Shown: positions 51,321-60,527 of the stretch, piece by piece
Layout: each line of letters starts with the position of its first letter
Numbering within the stretch: the first letter of the stretch is position 1
Origin: UBA2040 sp041674745
GTDB taxonomy: Bacteria > Bacteroidota > Bacteroidia > Flavobacteriales_D > Crocinitomicaceae
Length of the DNA: 64,000 bases
Assembly (NCBI GenBank): GCA_041674745.1
Contig: JBAYVD010000009.1
Location: 62,001-126,000 of the forward strand
Direction: 5' to 3'
Notes under the pieces: generated by a model
The model's database searches: none
Seen by the model: only the letters and a program-made list of their open reading frames with translations
What the model was told of the DNA's origin: nothing
Made by a program: the position numbers and the translations under genes

Positions 51321-53342
51321 CTATTTCAAGTCTTCCGCCAACCATTTGAAAAATTCTCTTTGCCACAACAAACCGTTTTGTGGTTTCTGTACCCAGTGTC
51401 CTTCCGTAGGAAAGTACAAATAACGACTTTTTAATCCTTTGAGTTGTGCTGCTTGAAAAGCTTGCATGCCTTCGCTTTCGGGAACTCTGAAATCCATTCC
51501 ACCATGAATGACCATGATCGGTGTGTTCCAGTTTTGAACCAAATTGTGTGGTGAGTTTTTTTCATACAAGGCTTTGTTGGCTGGATCCCAGTATGGACCG
51601 CCAATATCGTAATTGGCAAAAAATAACTCCTCTGTTGTCCCATACCAACTTTCTAAGTTGAACAACCCACAATGTGCTACGAAAGTCTTGAAACGATTTT
51701 CATGAATTCCGGCTAAATAATACACCGAATAACCTCCGTAAGAAGCACCAATTGCCCCCATTTTGTCTTTGTCGACATAGGATTCTTTAGAAACTTCATC
51801 GATAGCCGCTAAGTAATCTCGCATCGGTTGACCTCCCCAATCTTTTGAAATGGCATCGTTCCATTCTTGACCAAAACCGGGCAAACCTCTTCGGTTCGGA
51901 GCGACAACAATGTATCCTTGCGAAGCCATCAACATCAAATTCCATCGGTACGAGAAAAATTGACTAACCATACTTTGCGGCCCACCTTGGCAGTACAACA
52001 AAGTCGGATATTTTTTAGTCGCATCGAAGTTGGGCGGCAACACGACCCACGTCAGCATTTCTTTTCCATCACTGGTTTTAATCCATCGCTCTTGCACCGA
52101 TGGTATGGAAACGGAAGCCAATTCCGCTTGATTGGCGTGTGTTAAATTTTCTAATTTTTTCGTTTTAATTACAAAGCTGTACAAGTCAGTAGGCGAGAGC
52201 ATGGATTGCAACCCCAGAATGATGGTTTCACCGCTAAGGCTGAAACTCACGACATTCATTTTTCCGTCTGTAATTTGTGTTGTTACATTTTTTTCTACAT
52301 CTACCGAGAACAATTGTTCAATTCCTCGATAAGGTGCGGTGAAATAAATCGATTTACCGTCCAAACTCCATTTGAAATCACCAATTGTGACGTCAATTGT
52401 TAAGTTGAGTTGGGTTTTTACCCCTTTTTTGAAATCATGGATAAACAAACGATTCTTATCAGCCTCAAAACCATTTTTTGCCATACTCAACCAAGCCATT
52501 TTTTGACCATTTGTAGAGAAAGAGGCAAGATTGTCATAGCCCATCATGCCTTCAGTAAAATTCATTGTTTTACCTGTTGCAATATCATATTGGTACAGGT
52601 CGCTGTTGGTGCTAACGGCAAAAGCTTTGCCCAACATTTTTTTGGAGGAATAATAGACAAACTTCCCGTCATTCGAAAAAGTAACCGTTTCGCTTCCATT
52701 GAAAGGCGGCACCACTGCATCATACGGTTCGTTTTGCAACAAATCAATGCCAGTATTGGCTACACCCGAGTTGCTGAAATCGCGCAAAAATAAATGGGTT
52801 TTGAATTCATCCTCCCATTGGTTCCAATGGCGGTACATCAAGTCGTTTTCAATCCGTGCGTTGGCTTGTGGTAGGTCAGGATAAATATCTACGATTGTTT
52901 GTGTCGTTTTTATAGACTCCAGAGTAATGATTTTATCCAACGCAGGAGAAATCACATACCCTTCGAGGCCATTTTCTAGATTGGAGAGCTGTGTTTTTTG
53001 ACTTCCGTCAATGGAAATTTTCCACAACTGTACACCTTCTTTCTCCGTTGATAGAAAAACCACTTCTTGGTTGTTGAACCATTTGGCTTCAAATTCAGAG
53101 AAAGCCGTATTGGTTAACTGAATAGACTTTTTATCCTGTAGATTGTAAATATAAAGGTCTGTATTTCCCCTGTTTTTTTCCATGTTGTAAGACGTGGAAG
53201 TGTACAAAATATTTTTGTGATCGGGTGATACATCTCCGCCGCCAATGCGGTTGAGTTCCCATAATTTCTCAGGTGTAAAATTTGTTTGGGCGAAACTGAA
53301 TTGGCAAAATAAGCCAATACCTAACAGGATTAAAATCTTCAT
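51321..53342 (-). CDS. S9 family prolyl-oligopeptidase-like peptidase
   Basis: A 673-aa secreted peptidase with a signal peptide (LFCQFSFAQ). An N-terminal beta-propeller (about 20-410) caps a C-terminal alpha/beta-hydrolase domain with nucleophile Ser near 533 in GASYGGYS, Asp near 615 in HGGMDFRVP and His near 646 in TEGHWV. This matches acylaminoacyl- and dipeptidyl-peptidase-like members of S9. No T9SS tail is present, so a periplasmic location is likely. It follows a small membrane protein gene by 27 bp. Confidence 0.94.
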   Translation of the reverse strand: MKILILLGIGLFCQFSFAQTNFTPEKLWELNRIGGGDVSPDHKNILYTSTSYNMEKNRGNTDLYIYNLQDKKSIQLTNTAFSEFEAKWFNNQEVVFLSTEKEGVQLWKISIDGSQKTQLSNLENGLEGYVISPALDKIITLESIKTTQTIVDIYPDLPQANARIENDLMYRHWNQWEDEFKTHLFLRDFSNSGVANTGIDLLQNEPYDAVVPPFNGSETVTFSNDGKFVYYSSKKMLGKAFAVSTNSDLYQYDIATGKTMNFTEGMMGYDNLASFSTNGQKMAWLSMAKNGFEADKNRLFIHDFKKGVKTQLNLTIDVTIGDFKWSLDGKSIYFTAPYRGIEQLFSVDVEKNVTTQITDGKMNVVSFSLSGETIILGLQSMLSPTDLYSFVIKTKKLENLTHANQAELASVSIPSVQERWIKTSDGKEMLTWVVLPPNFDATKKYPTLLYCQGGPQSMVSQFFSYRWNLMLMASQGYIVVAPNRRGLPGFGQEWNDAISKDWGGQPMRDYLAAIDEVSKESYVDKDKMGAIGASYGGYSVYYLAGIHENRFKTFVAHCGLFNLESWYGTTEELFFANYDIGGPYWDPANKALYEKNSPHNLVQNWNTPIMVIHGGMDFRVPESEGMQAFQAAQLKGLKSRYLYFPTEGHWVQKPQNGLLWQREFFKWLAEDLK

Positions 53343-53369
53343 GTTTGCAAATTGGTATCCGTGAAGATA

Positions 53370-53594
53370 TTAATTCTCTTTGGATGTCGAAGCGACTTGT
53401 GCAGATTTCTTGCTTTTACGAAGATTTATAAGGAAACCATATCCAACTAAAATCAGACCGACAATTGCCATGGCTGCGATTGCTTGACCAACAGCTGTGC
53501 TTAAATTGCCGTAAAAAGAAGTCGAAAACACCAAGATATTAATACCAACTAAAAGGGTTATCATCGTTCTTTGAAATCGCCTAATTCCTCTCAT
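53370..53594 (-). CDS. Small two-TM membrane protein
   Basis: A 74-aa protein with a basic N-terminus (MRGIRRFQR), two hydrophobic helices (about 11-30 and 36-57) and a Lys/Ser-rich tail. I recognise no family. It sits between the response regulator and the S9 peptidase genes on the same strand with short gaps, which supports it as a real gene despite its size. Confidence 0.6.
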   Translation of the reverse strand: MRGIRRFQRTMITLLVGINILVFSTSFYGNLSTAVGQAIAAMAIVGLILVGYGFLINLRKSKKSAQVASTSKEN

Positions 53595-53620
53595 AATGAA
53601 TGAAATGATTCACGAAATGT

Positions 53621-53655
53621 AAAAAACAATTTTGATAAAACCAAATTTTGGTTTT
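53621..53655 (-). terminator. AT-rich hairpin after response regulator
   Basis: On the minus strand AAAACCAAA and TTTGGTTTT (plus 53647-53655 and 53637-53645) form a palindrome just after the response-regulator stop; a T6 run follows about 11 nt later. The stem is AT-rich and the U-run is displaced, so termination would be partial. Confidence 0.3.
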
Positions 53656-53658
53656 GAT

Positions 53659-54345
53659 TTATTCGTCGTCTTTGATGACTAATTTGAACCCTTTCCCGTG
53701 CACATTCATGATTTCAATTCGAGGATCTTCTTTCAAAAGTTTACGAATTTTCGCAATGTAAACATCCATGCTGCGCCCGTTGAAATAGTTGTCGTCACCC
53801 CAAATAGCGCGCAAAGTCGCTTGACGATCCAAAATGTCATTTTTGTTTTTGATCAGCAAATGCAACAACTGATTTTCTTTGGTTGTTAATTTCTTCTCTC
53901 CCTCATGCAAGTGAAGAATTCGGTACGTTGGTTCGTAATCGATTGTTCCAATTTTATAACGCTCTTCTGCACCATCCTCGGTGATTTCTGTTCGTCTGCT
54001 GATCGCTGTAATACGTGCTACCAATTCTTCCATGGAGAAAGGTTTGGTTAAATAATCATCTGCACCAATCGCAAAACCTTCCAATTTGTCTTCTTTCATG
54101 GCTTTTGCCGTTAGGAAAAGAATGGGAATTTTTTTGTCTAATTCGCGAATTTCTTTGGCCAATGTGAAACCATCCATTTCAGGCATCATCACATCAAAAA
54201 TGCAGAAATCATATTGTTTGGTATTGAACTGTGCGAAGGCCAATTTTCCATTGCGCGTTAAGTCAACACTGTATCCTTTTGTTTTTAAAAAATTTGAAAG
54301 CAATTCTCCCAAATTGGTATCGTCTTCGGCTAATAGAATATTCAT
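53659..54345 (-). CDS. OmpR/PhoB-family response regulator (RprY-like)
   Basis: A 228-aa regulator. The receiver domain (1-120) has the acidic pair E7-D8-D9, the phospho-acceptor Asp51 (FDVMMPEMDG), T79 and K101 (LTKPF). The C-terminal winged helix (about 130-226) has LTTKENQLLHLLIKN and the late RSMDVYIAKIRKLLK recognition region. Its start overlaps the kinase stop by 4 bp (ATGA), so the two form a pair. The layout matches RprX/RprY of Bacteroides; the regulon is unknown. Confidence 0.95.
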   Translation of the reverse strand: MNILLAEDDTNLGELLSNFLKTKGYSVDLTRNGKLAFAQFNTKQYDFCIFDVMMPEMDGFTLAKEIRELDKKIPILFLTAKAMKEDKLEGFAIGADDYLTKPFSMEELVARITAISRRTEITEDGAEERYKIGTIDYEPTYRILHLHEGEKKLTTKENQLLHLLIKNKNDILDRQATLRAIWGDDNYFNGRSMDVYIAKIRKLLKEDPRIEIMNVHGKGFKLVIKDDE

Positions 54346-55979
54346 TTTTTCTCTGTTTTTTCTGTTATTATTAAACTAAATGTAGATCCTTCACCTGCTA
54401 AGCTTTGAACTACAACGTTCCATCCATACAAATCGGCAATTGATTTCACGTAGCTCAGTCCCAAACCAAATCCTTTTACATTGTGAACGTTTCCAGTTGG
54501 TACTCGGTAAAGTTTGTCAAAAACTTTGTCAATGTGCTCTTTTTTTATGCCAATTCCTTTGTCTGAAATTTCAATTTTTATTTTCCCATTTTCGCGCAGC
54601 AGTCGCACTTTGATTTCGGGTACTTCTCGACTGTATTTTATTGCGTTATCAATCAAATTGTTCACGCAATTCGACAGGTGCATTCTGTCAGCGTAAATTT
54701 CAATCAATTCGGTCGAAATATCCGTTTCCAAAGTCCCTCCCAATGACTTGACGCGCAATTGTACATTTTGGGATACATCGTATACCAATTCATTCAAAAT
54801 AATATTTTCCTCATTCAGGTTTATCTTCCCTTTTTCAAGGGCATTGCTCTGTAAAATACTTTCAACGAGAAGACTCAATCTTTTATTTTCCTCATGAATC
54901 ATTTTTACATATGGCGATGCTTTTTCTACAGCCGAACCCATCATTTGTGCATCGCTCATGGCTTCGCAAGCGAGAGATATGGTGGAAATAGGCGTTTTGA
55001 ACTCATGCGTCATGTTGCTGACAAAGTCATTTTTCAATTCGGACAAACGTTTTTGTGCCAATATGGTTTTGAAAAGGAAAATTAGGGTAATCAAAATGAT
55101 GAGCATCAAGGTGGTACTAATACCAATGGAGCCGGCCATTTCTTTTAAAAGAAATAGATTCTTTTTCGGAAAGAAAACATGCAAGGTCAAGTGATCTTCT
55201 AAAATGTTGCTCGGGAACAAACGTGTGCGACTGAAAACGGTTAAGTTCGTATCAATTTTCAGGTTGTAATGACTGTCGGCCATTTGAAATTTAACGGGAC
55301 GTTCGTTTTCGTCTGTGACCATGAAAACATATTCCTCCGGCAGTTCATCTCCTTTTAATTCTTTTAAAATAACGGAATCCAAAAACTCAATATCAATGCG
55401 TTCAGCGGGTTCCATGTAGACATTGTTTCGGAAGGTTTCCACCATCATTTCATTGACGAATTTCGCTTTCCGGAAAATTTGCTGCAATACTTTTTGATCC
55501 AACTGAATCGCCACGGTCATCGAATCGTTGGTGGGAATCGAATTGTTTCGTTGGTCAAATAATTCACGCAATTGTCGAACGTCGCGGGCCATGACTTTGT
55601 GTTCTGCTTTAATCCCAGACAAAGAGTCGAAAGATTGACCTTTGATGATTAGATAGTCATGCATGCCATCTTTTTCAAAAACAGAAGTGTCTTTGATGGA
55701 AATGGATTCCTGTAAACTTAGTAGATTTTGGAATTCTTCTTTTAAAATGTCTTTGTATTGTCCGCTAAAATCCCGGTTCACAATTTGCATGTACCGACGA
55801 ATGTCTTCCGCTTTTTCATGCTGGAAAGCAATTCTTTCTAAGGATGTATTCAGCTTTCTCCTGAATTGGTAATTCTTGCGGTCGTAGATTTGCACCACCT
55901 GAAATGCTTGAATAATCAGCAAGGCGAACATTGCTGTACCCACCAAAATTGTTGCGAAATTAATTCTAAGCTTTCCCAA
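54342..55979 (-). CDS. Sensor histidine kinase (RprX-like)
   Basis: A 545-aa membrane kinase with TM1 at about 10-28, a periplasmic sensor region of about 240 residues, and TM2 at about 272-295. The HisKA box FVSNMTHEFKTPIS has the phospho-His near 325, followed by HATPase_c: N box NNLIDNAIKYS, G1 DKGIGI, and G2 GFGLGLSYVKSI. It is the first gene of the unit with the response regulator, divergent from the large outer-membrane protein gene. No known sensor domain is recognised in the periplasmic part. Confidence 0.95.
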   Translation of the reverse strand: MGKLRINFATILVGTAMFALLIIQAFQVVQIYDRKNYQFRRKLNTSLERIAFQHEKAEDIRRYMQIVNRDFSGQYKDILKEEFQNLLSLQESISIKDTSVFEKDGMHDYLIIKGQSFDSLSGIKAEHKVMARDVRQLRELFDQRNNSIPTNDSMTVAIQLDQKVLQQIFRKAKFVNEMMVETFRNNVYMEPAERIDIEFLDSVILKELKGDELPEEYVFMVTDENERPVKFQMADSHYNLKIDTNLTVFSRTRLFPSNILEDHLTLHVFFPKKNLFLLKEMAGSIGISTTLMLIILITLIFLFKTILAQKRLSELKNDFVSNMTHEFKTPISTISLACEAMSDAQMMGSAVEKASPYVKMIHEENKRLSLLVESILQSNALEKGKINLNEENIILNELVYDVSQNVQLRVKSLGGTLETDISTELIEIYADRMHLSNCVNNLIDNAIKYSREVPEIKVRLLRENGKIKIEISDKGIGIKKEHIDKVFDKLYRVPTGNVHNVKGFGLGLSYVKSIADLYGWNVVVQSLAGEGSTFSLIITEKTEKK

Positions 55980-56141
55980 ATGTTAAATTTCTTTCGACTA
56001 AATTAATCTAAGATAGTTCTGTAAACGATTGGTTAACCTTTTTTAACGCGAGAACCAGCAATTTGATAGGCGTCTGAAAGTCGTAGGAAAATCTTTTGAA
56101 ACAAAAGTTTTTTCTAATTTCTGCGTTGTAACTTCGTACAA

Positions 56142-59100
56142 ATGTTTTTAAAAGATTTTCTTCGCTTGGTTTTTGTAGTCCTACTCTTAGTTGGACAAAC
56201 GGCCCACGCGCAAGAATCGAGTCTTCGGGAACGTTTTTTTGATGGAAAAAAGGATACGGTATTCTTGGATTCTATGATTGTTTATCCAAATTCACTGACT
56301 GTTTTCTGCGGTACTCAATTGCTTTCAAAAACGGAGTATGAATTTATCAATACGGCAGGAAAATTAGTCTTGCATTCAAAATGTGGTTCGGAATTGAAAG
56401 TGCAATACCGTGTTTTGCCCATTCCATTAGAGAGCGTTTACCAAAAGCGAGATACTAGTTATTTGTATGCCACCTACAAAGGAGATCGTGATAAATTTTT
56501 GATTAAAAATACGGCCACGAATACCGACGTTTTTGGTGGTTCGGGTTTGAACAAATCCGGTTCGATTTCACGGGGAATTACTTTTGGGAACAATCAAAAT
56601 TTGGGCGTTAACTCTACCTTGAATTTGGAATTGTCGGGTGACATTGCGCCGAATTTAAAAATGCTTGCCGTTGTTTCAGACAATAATTTGCCCATTCAAC
56701 CCGATGGGAATACCAACCAATTGCGTGAATTTGACCAAGTATTCATTCAAATTTACAATGACAACTTGAAGCTAATTGCCGGTGATTTTTGGTTGCGAAA
56801 GCCGAAAGGGTATTTCATGACGTACCAGAAAAGAGCGCAGGGTTTGACTTTGGAAAACACCTTTAAAACGGCCAGTAACGGTGTTTGGAAAACCCAAATA
56901 AGTGGTGCGTTGTCGAAAGGGAAATTCAATCGTCAAATTATTCAAGGCGTGGAAGGAAATCAAGGTCCGTATCGTTTGGTGGGTGCCGAAAGTGAACCAT
57001 ACATCGTTGTGCTTTCGGGCACGGAACAAGTTTTTATTGATGGAAAATTACTGGAGCGAGGACAAGAATTTGATTATGTCATCAATTACAACAGTGCTGA
57101 GGTAACTTTTACCAGTCGCAAACAAATCACCAAAGATGTTCGAATTGTCGTTGAATTTCAATATTCTGATCAAAATTATGCCCGCTCTGTCGTGCAAGCA
57201 TCCGCCAATTATACTGGAAAGAAAATGGATTTTTGGCTAAACGGCTATTCCGAGCAAGATGCAAAAAATCAGTCTTTGCAGCAAACGTTGAGCCTGGAGC
57301 AGAAACAATTGTTGTCGGAAGTAGGAGATAGCTTGTTTTTAGCGCGAAGTTCAAGTATCGATTCGGTTGGATACATTGATAATCTAATTTTGTACCAATT
57401 GATTGATTCAATGGGTTATGACAGTGTACTTGTTTTTACAGCGGATCAAGATTTGGGCGTTTACAAAGCGGTTTTTCAGCAAGTGACACAAGGTCAGGGC
57501 GATTATATTTTGGATAGTTACAATGCCTTGGGAAAAGTGTACAAATGGGTGATGCCGATAGGTGGCGTTTCTCAAGGAAATTTTTCGCCATCTCGTTTGT
57601 TGGTTGCCCCTAAAAAACAGCAATTGGTCACAATGGGAGCGACGTATCGACTGACCAAAAAATGGGAAATTGAAAACGAAGCCGCCATGTCGGTCTACGA
57701 TATCAATACATTTTCTCGATTGGATGCAAACGACAATCGAGGATTTGCCAATCGCTTCAAGTTGAAAGGGGTTCAAAATTTGGGCAAAGATTCTATCTCC
57801 AATTGGAAAATGGAAACCAACGCCACAGTTGAATATTTGGATAAAAACTTCCAACCCGTTCAGCAATATCGGGCTGTGGAATTTGATCGAGATTGGAACA
57901 CGCGCAACAGAGGTTATCTCGGACAGCAATTGTTTGTCACGGCATCCAATTCCTTCAAGAAAAAGGATTTTGGATTTATGAATGTAGAGGCGCAACATTT
58001 TGAAATTGGAAAAGACTTTACGGGTTACAAAGCGCAATTGGATGGAAAATGGAATCAAAAAGGTTTTCAAGCTCAATGGATTGGTAGTTATTTGGTCTCT
58101 GAAGCGTCGAGTAAGAACGACTATTTGAGACACAAGATTGACATTTCGCAGAAAATAGGAAAAATAAGAATTGGGTACAAAGACGATCACGAACGGAATG
58201 TATTCAAGCAAACCAATGGGTTGATAACCAATAGTTATCAGTTTTTTGATTACCAGTTTTACTTGGCCAATATCGATTCATCAAAAAACGACTACAAACT
58301 ATTTTACCGAGAAAGATTTGACTTTTTACCGGATTCGTCTCGATTGAACCGAGCAGCGAAAGGAACCACGATGGGAGGTGAGTTTACGTTCAAGCAACTT
58401 AAAAACCAACGGTTGACAGTTATTACGAGTTACCGTGAATTGAAAATTTTGGATTCCACCTTGATCAATCAAGCACCTGAAAATTCGCTTTTAGGAAGAA
58501 TAGATTATGAATTACGGGCTTTTAAAAACTCCTTAACGATCAATACTTTTTATGAAGCGGGTTCGGGTTTGGAGTTGAAAAGGGAATTTTTGTACATCAA
58601 AGTAAACGATGGGCAAGGGATTTATACCTGGATAGATTACAACAACGATGGTGTCAAAGATTTGAATGAATTTGAAGTTGCACAATATATTGATCAAGCC
58701 AGTTATATTCGAGTTTTCACTCCAAGCAGTAACTATGTCAAAACGTTTTCGAACGAGTTCAATCAAAGCGTTTTTTGGCGACCTGAAAGAATTTGGGCCT
58801 CGAAAACAGGAATTTTAAAATACGCAGCGCTGTTTTCCGATCAGGTTCGTTACCGGGTGAATCGAAAAACAACAGGATTATCCGGCGTTGAGGCTTTTAA
58901 TCCATCTCAGAATGCGGTTCGTGATACCAATTTGATTTCCACGAGTTCCAGTTTGCGAAATACAGTGTTCTTCAACAGAACATCCAATATTTTTACGGGA
59001 GAATACAATTTTCAAAATGTACAAAGCAAAACACTATTAGCGAGTGGGTTTGATGCCAGAACAACACGCTACAATGAGGTTTCTAGTCGGTTGAATATTT

Positions 59101-59588
59101 CAAAAATATTCTCTTTGGAGTACAGCTATCAACGCGGTGAAAAAGATGTAGAGGCTGATTATGTGGCTGGACGAAATTATGCCATTGGGTATTATTTCCA
59201 CAAACCGACCGTGAGTTTCCAGCCCAATACTAAATTCCGTTGGAGCATAGAAGGCAAATACACCGAGAAAAAAAATAGCGCAGATTTGGGCGGGCAAAAA
59301 GCGTATTTGGGTGAAATCGGCAGTAGTATTAAATACAATCAAGCCGAAAAAGGAAGTTTACAGGCGAACGTAAAAACAGTGAACATAGTCTACCGAAGCG
59401 ACCCCAATACACCGTTGGGATTTGAAATGTTGGAAGCGTTAAAACCGGGCGTCAATTATACCTGGACGGTTGGTTACCAGCGTTCCTTGTCAAACAATTT
59501 GCAGATTTCACTTCAATATTCGGGACGAAAATCGGAAGGAAACAAGGCTATTCATTCCGGAGGAATGGAGGTACGGGCTTTCTTTTGA
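56142..59588 (+). CDS. Large SprA-like outer-membrane beta-barrel protein
   Basis: A 1,148-aa protein with a signal peptide (LLVGQTAHAQ). After an N-terminal region of about 130 residues comes the block SGSISRGITFGNNQNLGVNS (from about 143), then IQPDGNTNQLREFDQVFIQ, AGDFWLRKPKGYFM and YQKRAQGL, which recall the repeated barrel segments of the T9SS translocon SprA, but the protein is half SprA's size and occurs singly. The rest is a long series of amphipathic strands, and the chain ends in VRAFF, the terminal aromatic typical of outer-membrane barrels. The function is unknown; a transport or surface role is inferred. Confidence 0.8.
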   Translation: MFLKDFLRLVFVVLLLVGQTAHAQESSLRERFFDGKKDTVFLDSMIVYPNSLTVFCGTQLLSKTEYEFINTAGKLVLHSKCGSELKVQYRVLPIPLESVYQKRDTSYLYATYKGDRDKFLIKNTATNTDVFGGSGLNKSGSISRGITFGNNQNLGVNSTLNLELSGDIAPNLKMLAVVSDNNLPIQPDGNTNQLREFDQVFIQIYNDNLKLIAGDFWLRKPKGYFMTYQKRAQGLTLENTFKTASNGVWKTQISGALSKGKFNRQIIQGVEGNQGPYRLVGAESEPYIVVLSGTEQVFIDGKLLERGQEFDYVINYNSAEVTFTSRKQITKDVRIVVEFQYSDQNYARSVVQASANYTGKKMDFWLNGYSEQDAKNQSLQQTLSLEQKQLLSEVGDSLFLARSSSIDSVGYIDNLILYQLIDSMGYDSVLVFTADQDLGVYKAVFQQVTQGQGDYILDSYNALGKVYKWVMPIGGVSQGNFSPSRLLVAPKKQQLVTMGATYRLTKKWEIENEAAMSVYDINTFSRLDANDNRGFANRFKLKGVQNLGKDSISNWKMETNATVEYLDKNFQPVQQYRAVEFDRDWNTRNRGYLGQQLFVTASNSFKKKDFGFMNVEAQHFEIGKDFTGYKAQLDGKWNQKGFQAQWIGSYLVSEASSKNDYLRHKIDISQKIGKIRIGYKDDHERNVFKQTNGLITNSYQFFDYQFYLANIDSSKNDYKLFYRERFDFLPDSSRLNRAAKGTTMGGEFTFKQLKNQRLTVITSYRELKILDSTLINQAPENSLLGRIDYELRAFKNSLTINTFYEAGSGLELKREFLYIKVNDGQGIYTWIDYNNDGVKDLNEFEVAQYIDQASYIRVFTPSSNYVKTFSNEFNQSVFWRPERIWASKTGILKYAALFSDQVRYRVNRKTTGLSGVEAFNPSQNAVRDTNLISTSSSLRNTVFFNRTSNIFTGEYNFQNVQSKTLLASGFDARTTRYNEVSSRLNISKIFSLEYSYQRGEKDVEADYVAGRNYAIGYYFHKPTVSFQPNTKFRWSIEGKYTEKKNSADLGGQKAYLGEIGSSIKYNQAEKGSLQANVKTVNIVYRSDPNTPLGFEMLEALKPGVNYTWTVGYQRSLSNNLQISLQYSGRKSEGNKAIHSGGMEVRAFF

Positions 59589-59594
59589 TGAGGA

Positions 59595-59835
59595 AAGTTG
59601 CTAGTTGCAAGTTGAGCGTTTCTGCGAAACGGCTCTTCAAGTTGCAAGTTCTGTGTGTTTAGATTCGCTCCTGGAAGCTGGTGCTTCGCACTTCGGAATA
59701 AATACTCTTCAAGTTTCAAGAACGCTTCGCAGAAGCCGTTCCATCAAAAATTTTAAGTCAATCACTCAGCGTACAGAACTTGCAACTTTGAATTTTTCAA
59801 CTCGTTGAAAAAGAACTTGCAACTTGCAACTTTTT
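59595..59835. repeat. Structured direct repeat, copy A (about 240 bp)
   Basis: Two blocks are identical to copy B: 59611-59669 (59 bp) and 59773-59835 (63 bp), plus a shared 24-bp segment at 59714-59737. The copy is self-complementary: ends AAGTTGCTAGTTGCAAGTT (59595-59613) and AACTTGCAACTTGCAACTT (59814-59832) pair with one mismatch, and an inner 16-bp stem joins 59639-59654 to 59773-59788. It starts 6 bp after the outer-membrane protein stop codon. A short open frame inside it is not a gene. Confidence 0.9.
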
Positions 59836-59910
59836 TCAAATCACCTATTGCACTATCGAAACTATTTGTCTAAATTAAGTTGAAATCTAAAATTTTAATC
59901 AAGTTTTACT

Positions 59911-60279
59911 ATGGCAACCTTTACTACTTTCGAAGAAATTTCCGCTTGGAAAAAAGCACATGAATCTGTACTTAAAATTTACAAATTAACCAATGAAACG
60001 AAATTGAAGCGGGATTTTGGTTTAAAAGATCAAATGAGGCGCTCAGCTGTTTCAATCACGTCAAATATTGCCGAAGGACACGATAGAGGAACGAAAAATC
60101 AATTTGTTTATTTCTTAAATGTGTCAAGAGGATCTTGTGCTGAACTTCGATCTCAATTGATTTTAGCTAAAGATTTGAACTATATTGAAGTAACAGATTG
60201 TGAGAAATTAAAGCAAGATTTGATGGAAGTAAGCAGAATGATTATGGGTTTGATAAAATACCTGAAAAGTTTGAAATAG
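59911..60279 (+). CDS. Four-helix-bundle protein (S23/IVS family)
   Basis: A 122-aa protein of the S23 ribosomal protein/23S rRNA intervening-sequence family. Diagnostic segments are the DFGLKDQMRRSAVSITSNIAEG stretch (36-57) and FLNVSRGSCAELRSQL (about 68-83); four helices are expected. Relatives are encoded inside 23S rRNA intervening sequences, as orphan chromosomal genes, and as Avd accessory proteins of diversity-generating retroelements. Here there is no rRNA and no reverse transcriptase. The gene sits between two direct copies of a structured 240-bp repeat, 75 bp after copy A and 2 bp before copy B. It is rich in Lys and Arg, so nucleic-acid binding is plausible. Confidence 0.9.
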   Translation: MATFTTFEEISAWKKAHESVLKIYKLTNETKLKRDFGLKDQMRRSAVSITSNIAEGHDRGTKNQFVYFLNVSRGSCAELRSQLILAKDLNYIEVTDCEKLKQDLMEVSRMIMGLIKYLKSLK

Positions 60280-60281
60280 GG

Positions 60282-60527
60282 AAGTTTCAAGTTTCAAGTT
60301 GAGCGTTTCTGCGAAACGGCTCTTCAAGTTGCAAGTTCTGTGTGTTTAGATTCGCTTTGCTCATAGAGGCTGGTGCTGCGCACTTTGTTATAAATGTCGT
60401 TGAAATTTCAAGAACGCTTCGCAGAAGCCATTCCAACGACAATTTCAAACATATCCCTCAGTGCACAGAACTTGCAACTTTGAATTTTTCAACTCGTTGA
60501 AAAAGAACTTGCAACTTGCAACTTTTT
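60282..60527. repeat. Structured direct repeat, copy B (about 245 bp)
   Basis: Same orientation as copy A. Identical blocks are at 60298-60356 and 60465-60527, with the 24-bp shared segment at 60406-60429. An inner 17-bp perfect inverted repeat is AAGTTGCAAGTTCTGTG against CACAGAACTTGCAACTT. It begins 2 bp after the four-helix-bundle stop and its last two bases lie within the prfA stop codon (60526-60528). The middle part differs strongly from copy A, so the two are not a recent exact duplication. Confidence 0.9.

Noticed and set aside
59605..59808. 67-codon open frame in repeat copy A
   Set aside because: It lies entirely in the palindromic repeat, copy B does not keep it, and the product has no family features.
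59911..60279. Diversity-generating retroelement (Avd) or 23S rRNA intervening sequence
   Set aside because: There is no reverse transcriptase, template/variable repeat or rRNA around; only the four-helix-bundle family is shared.
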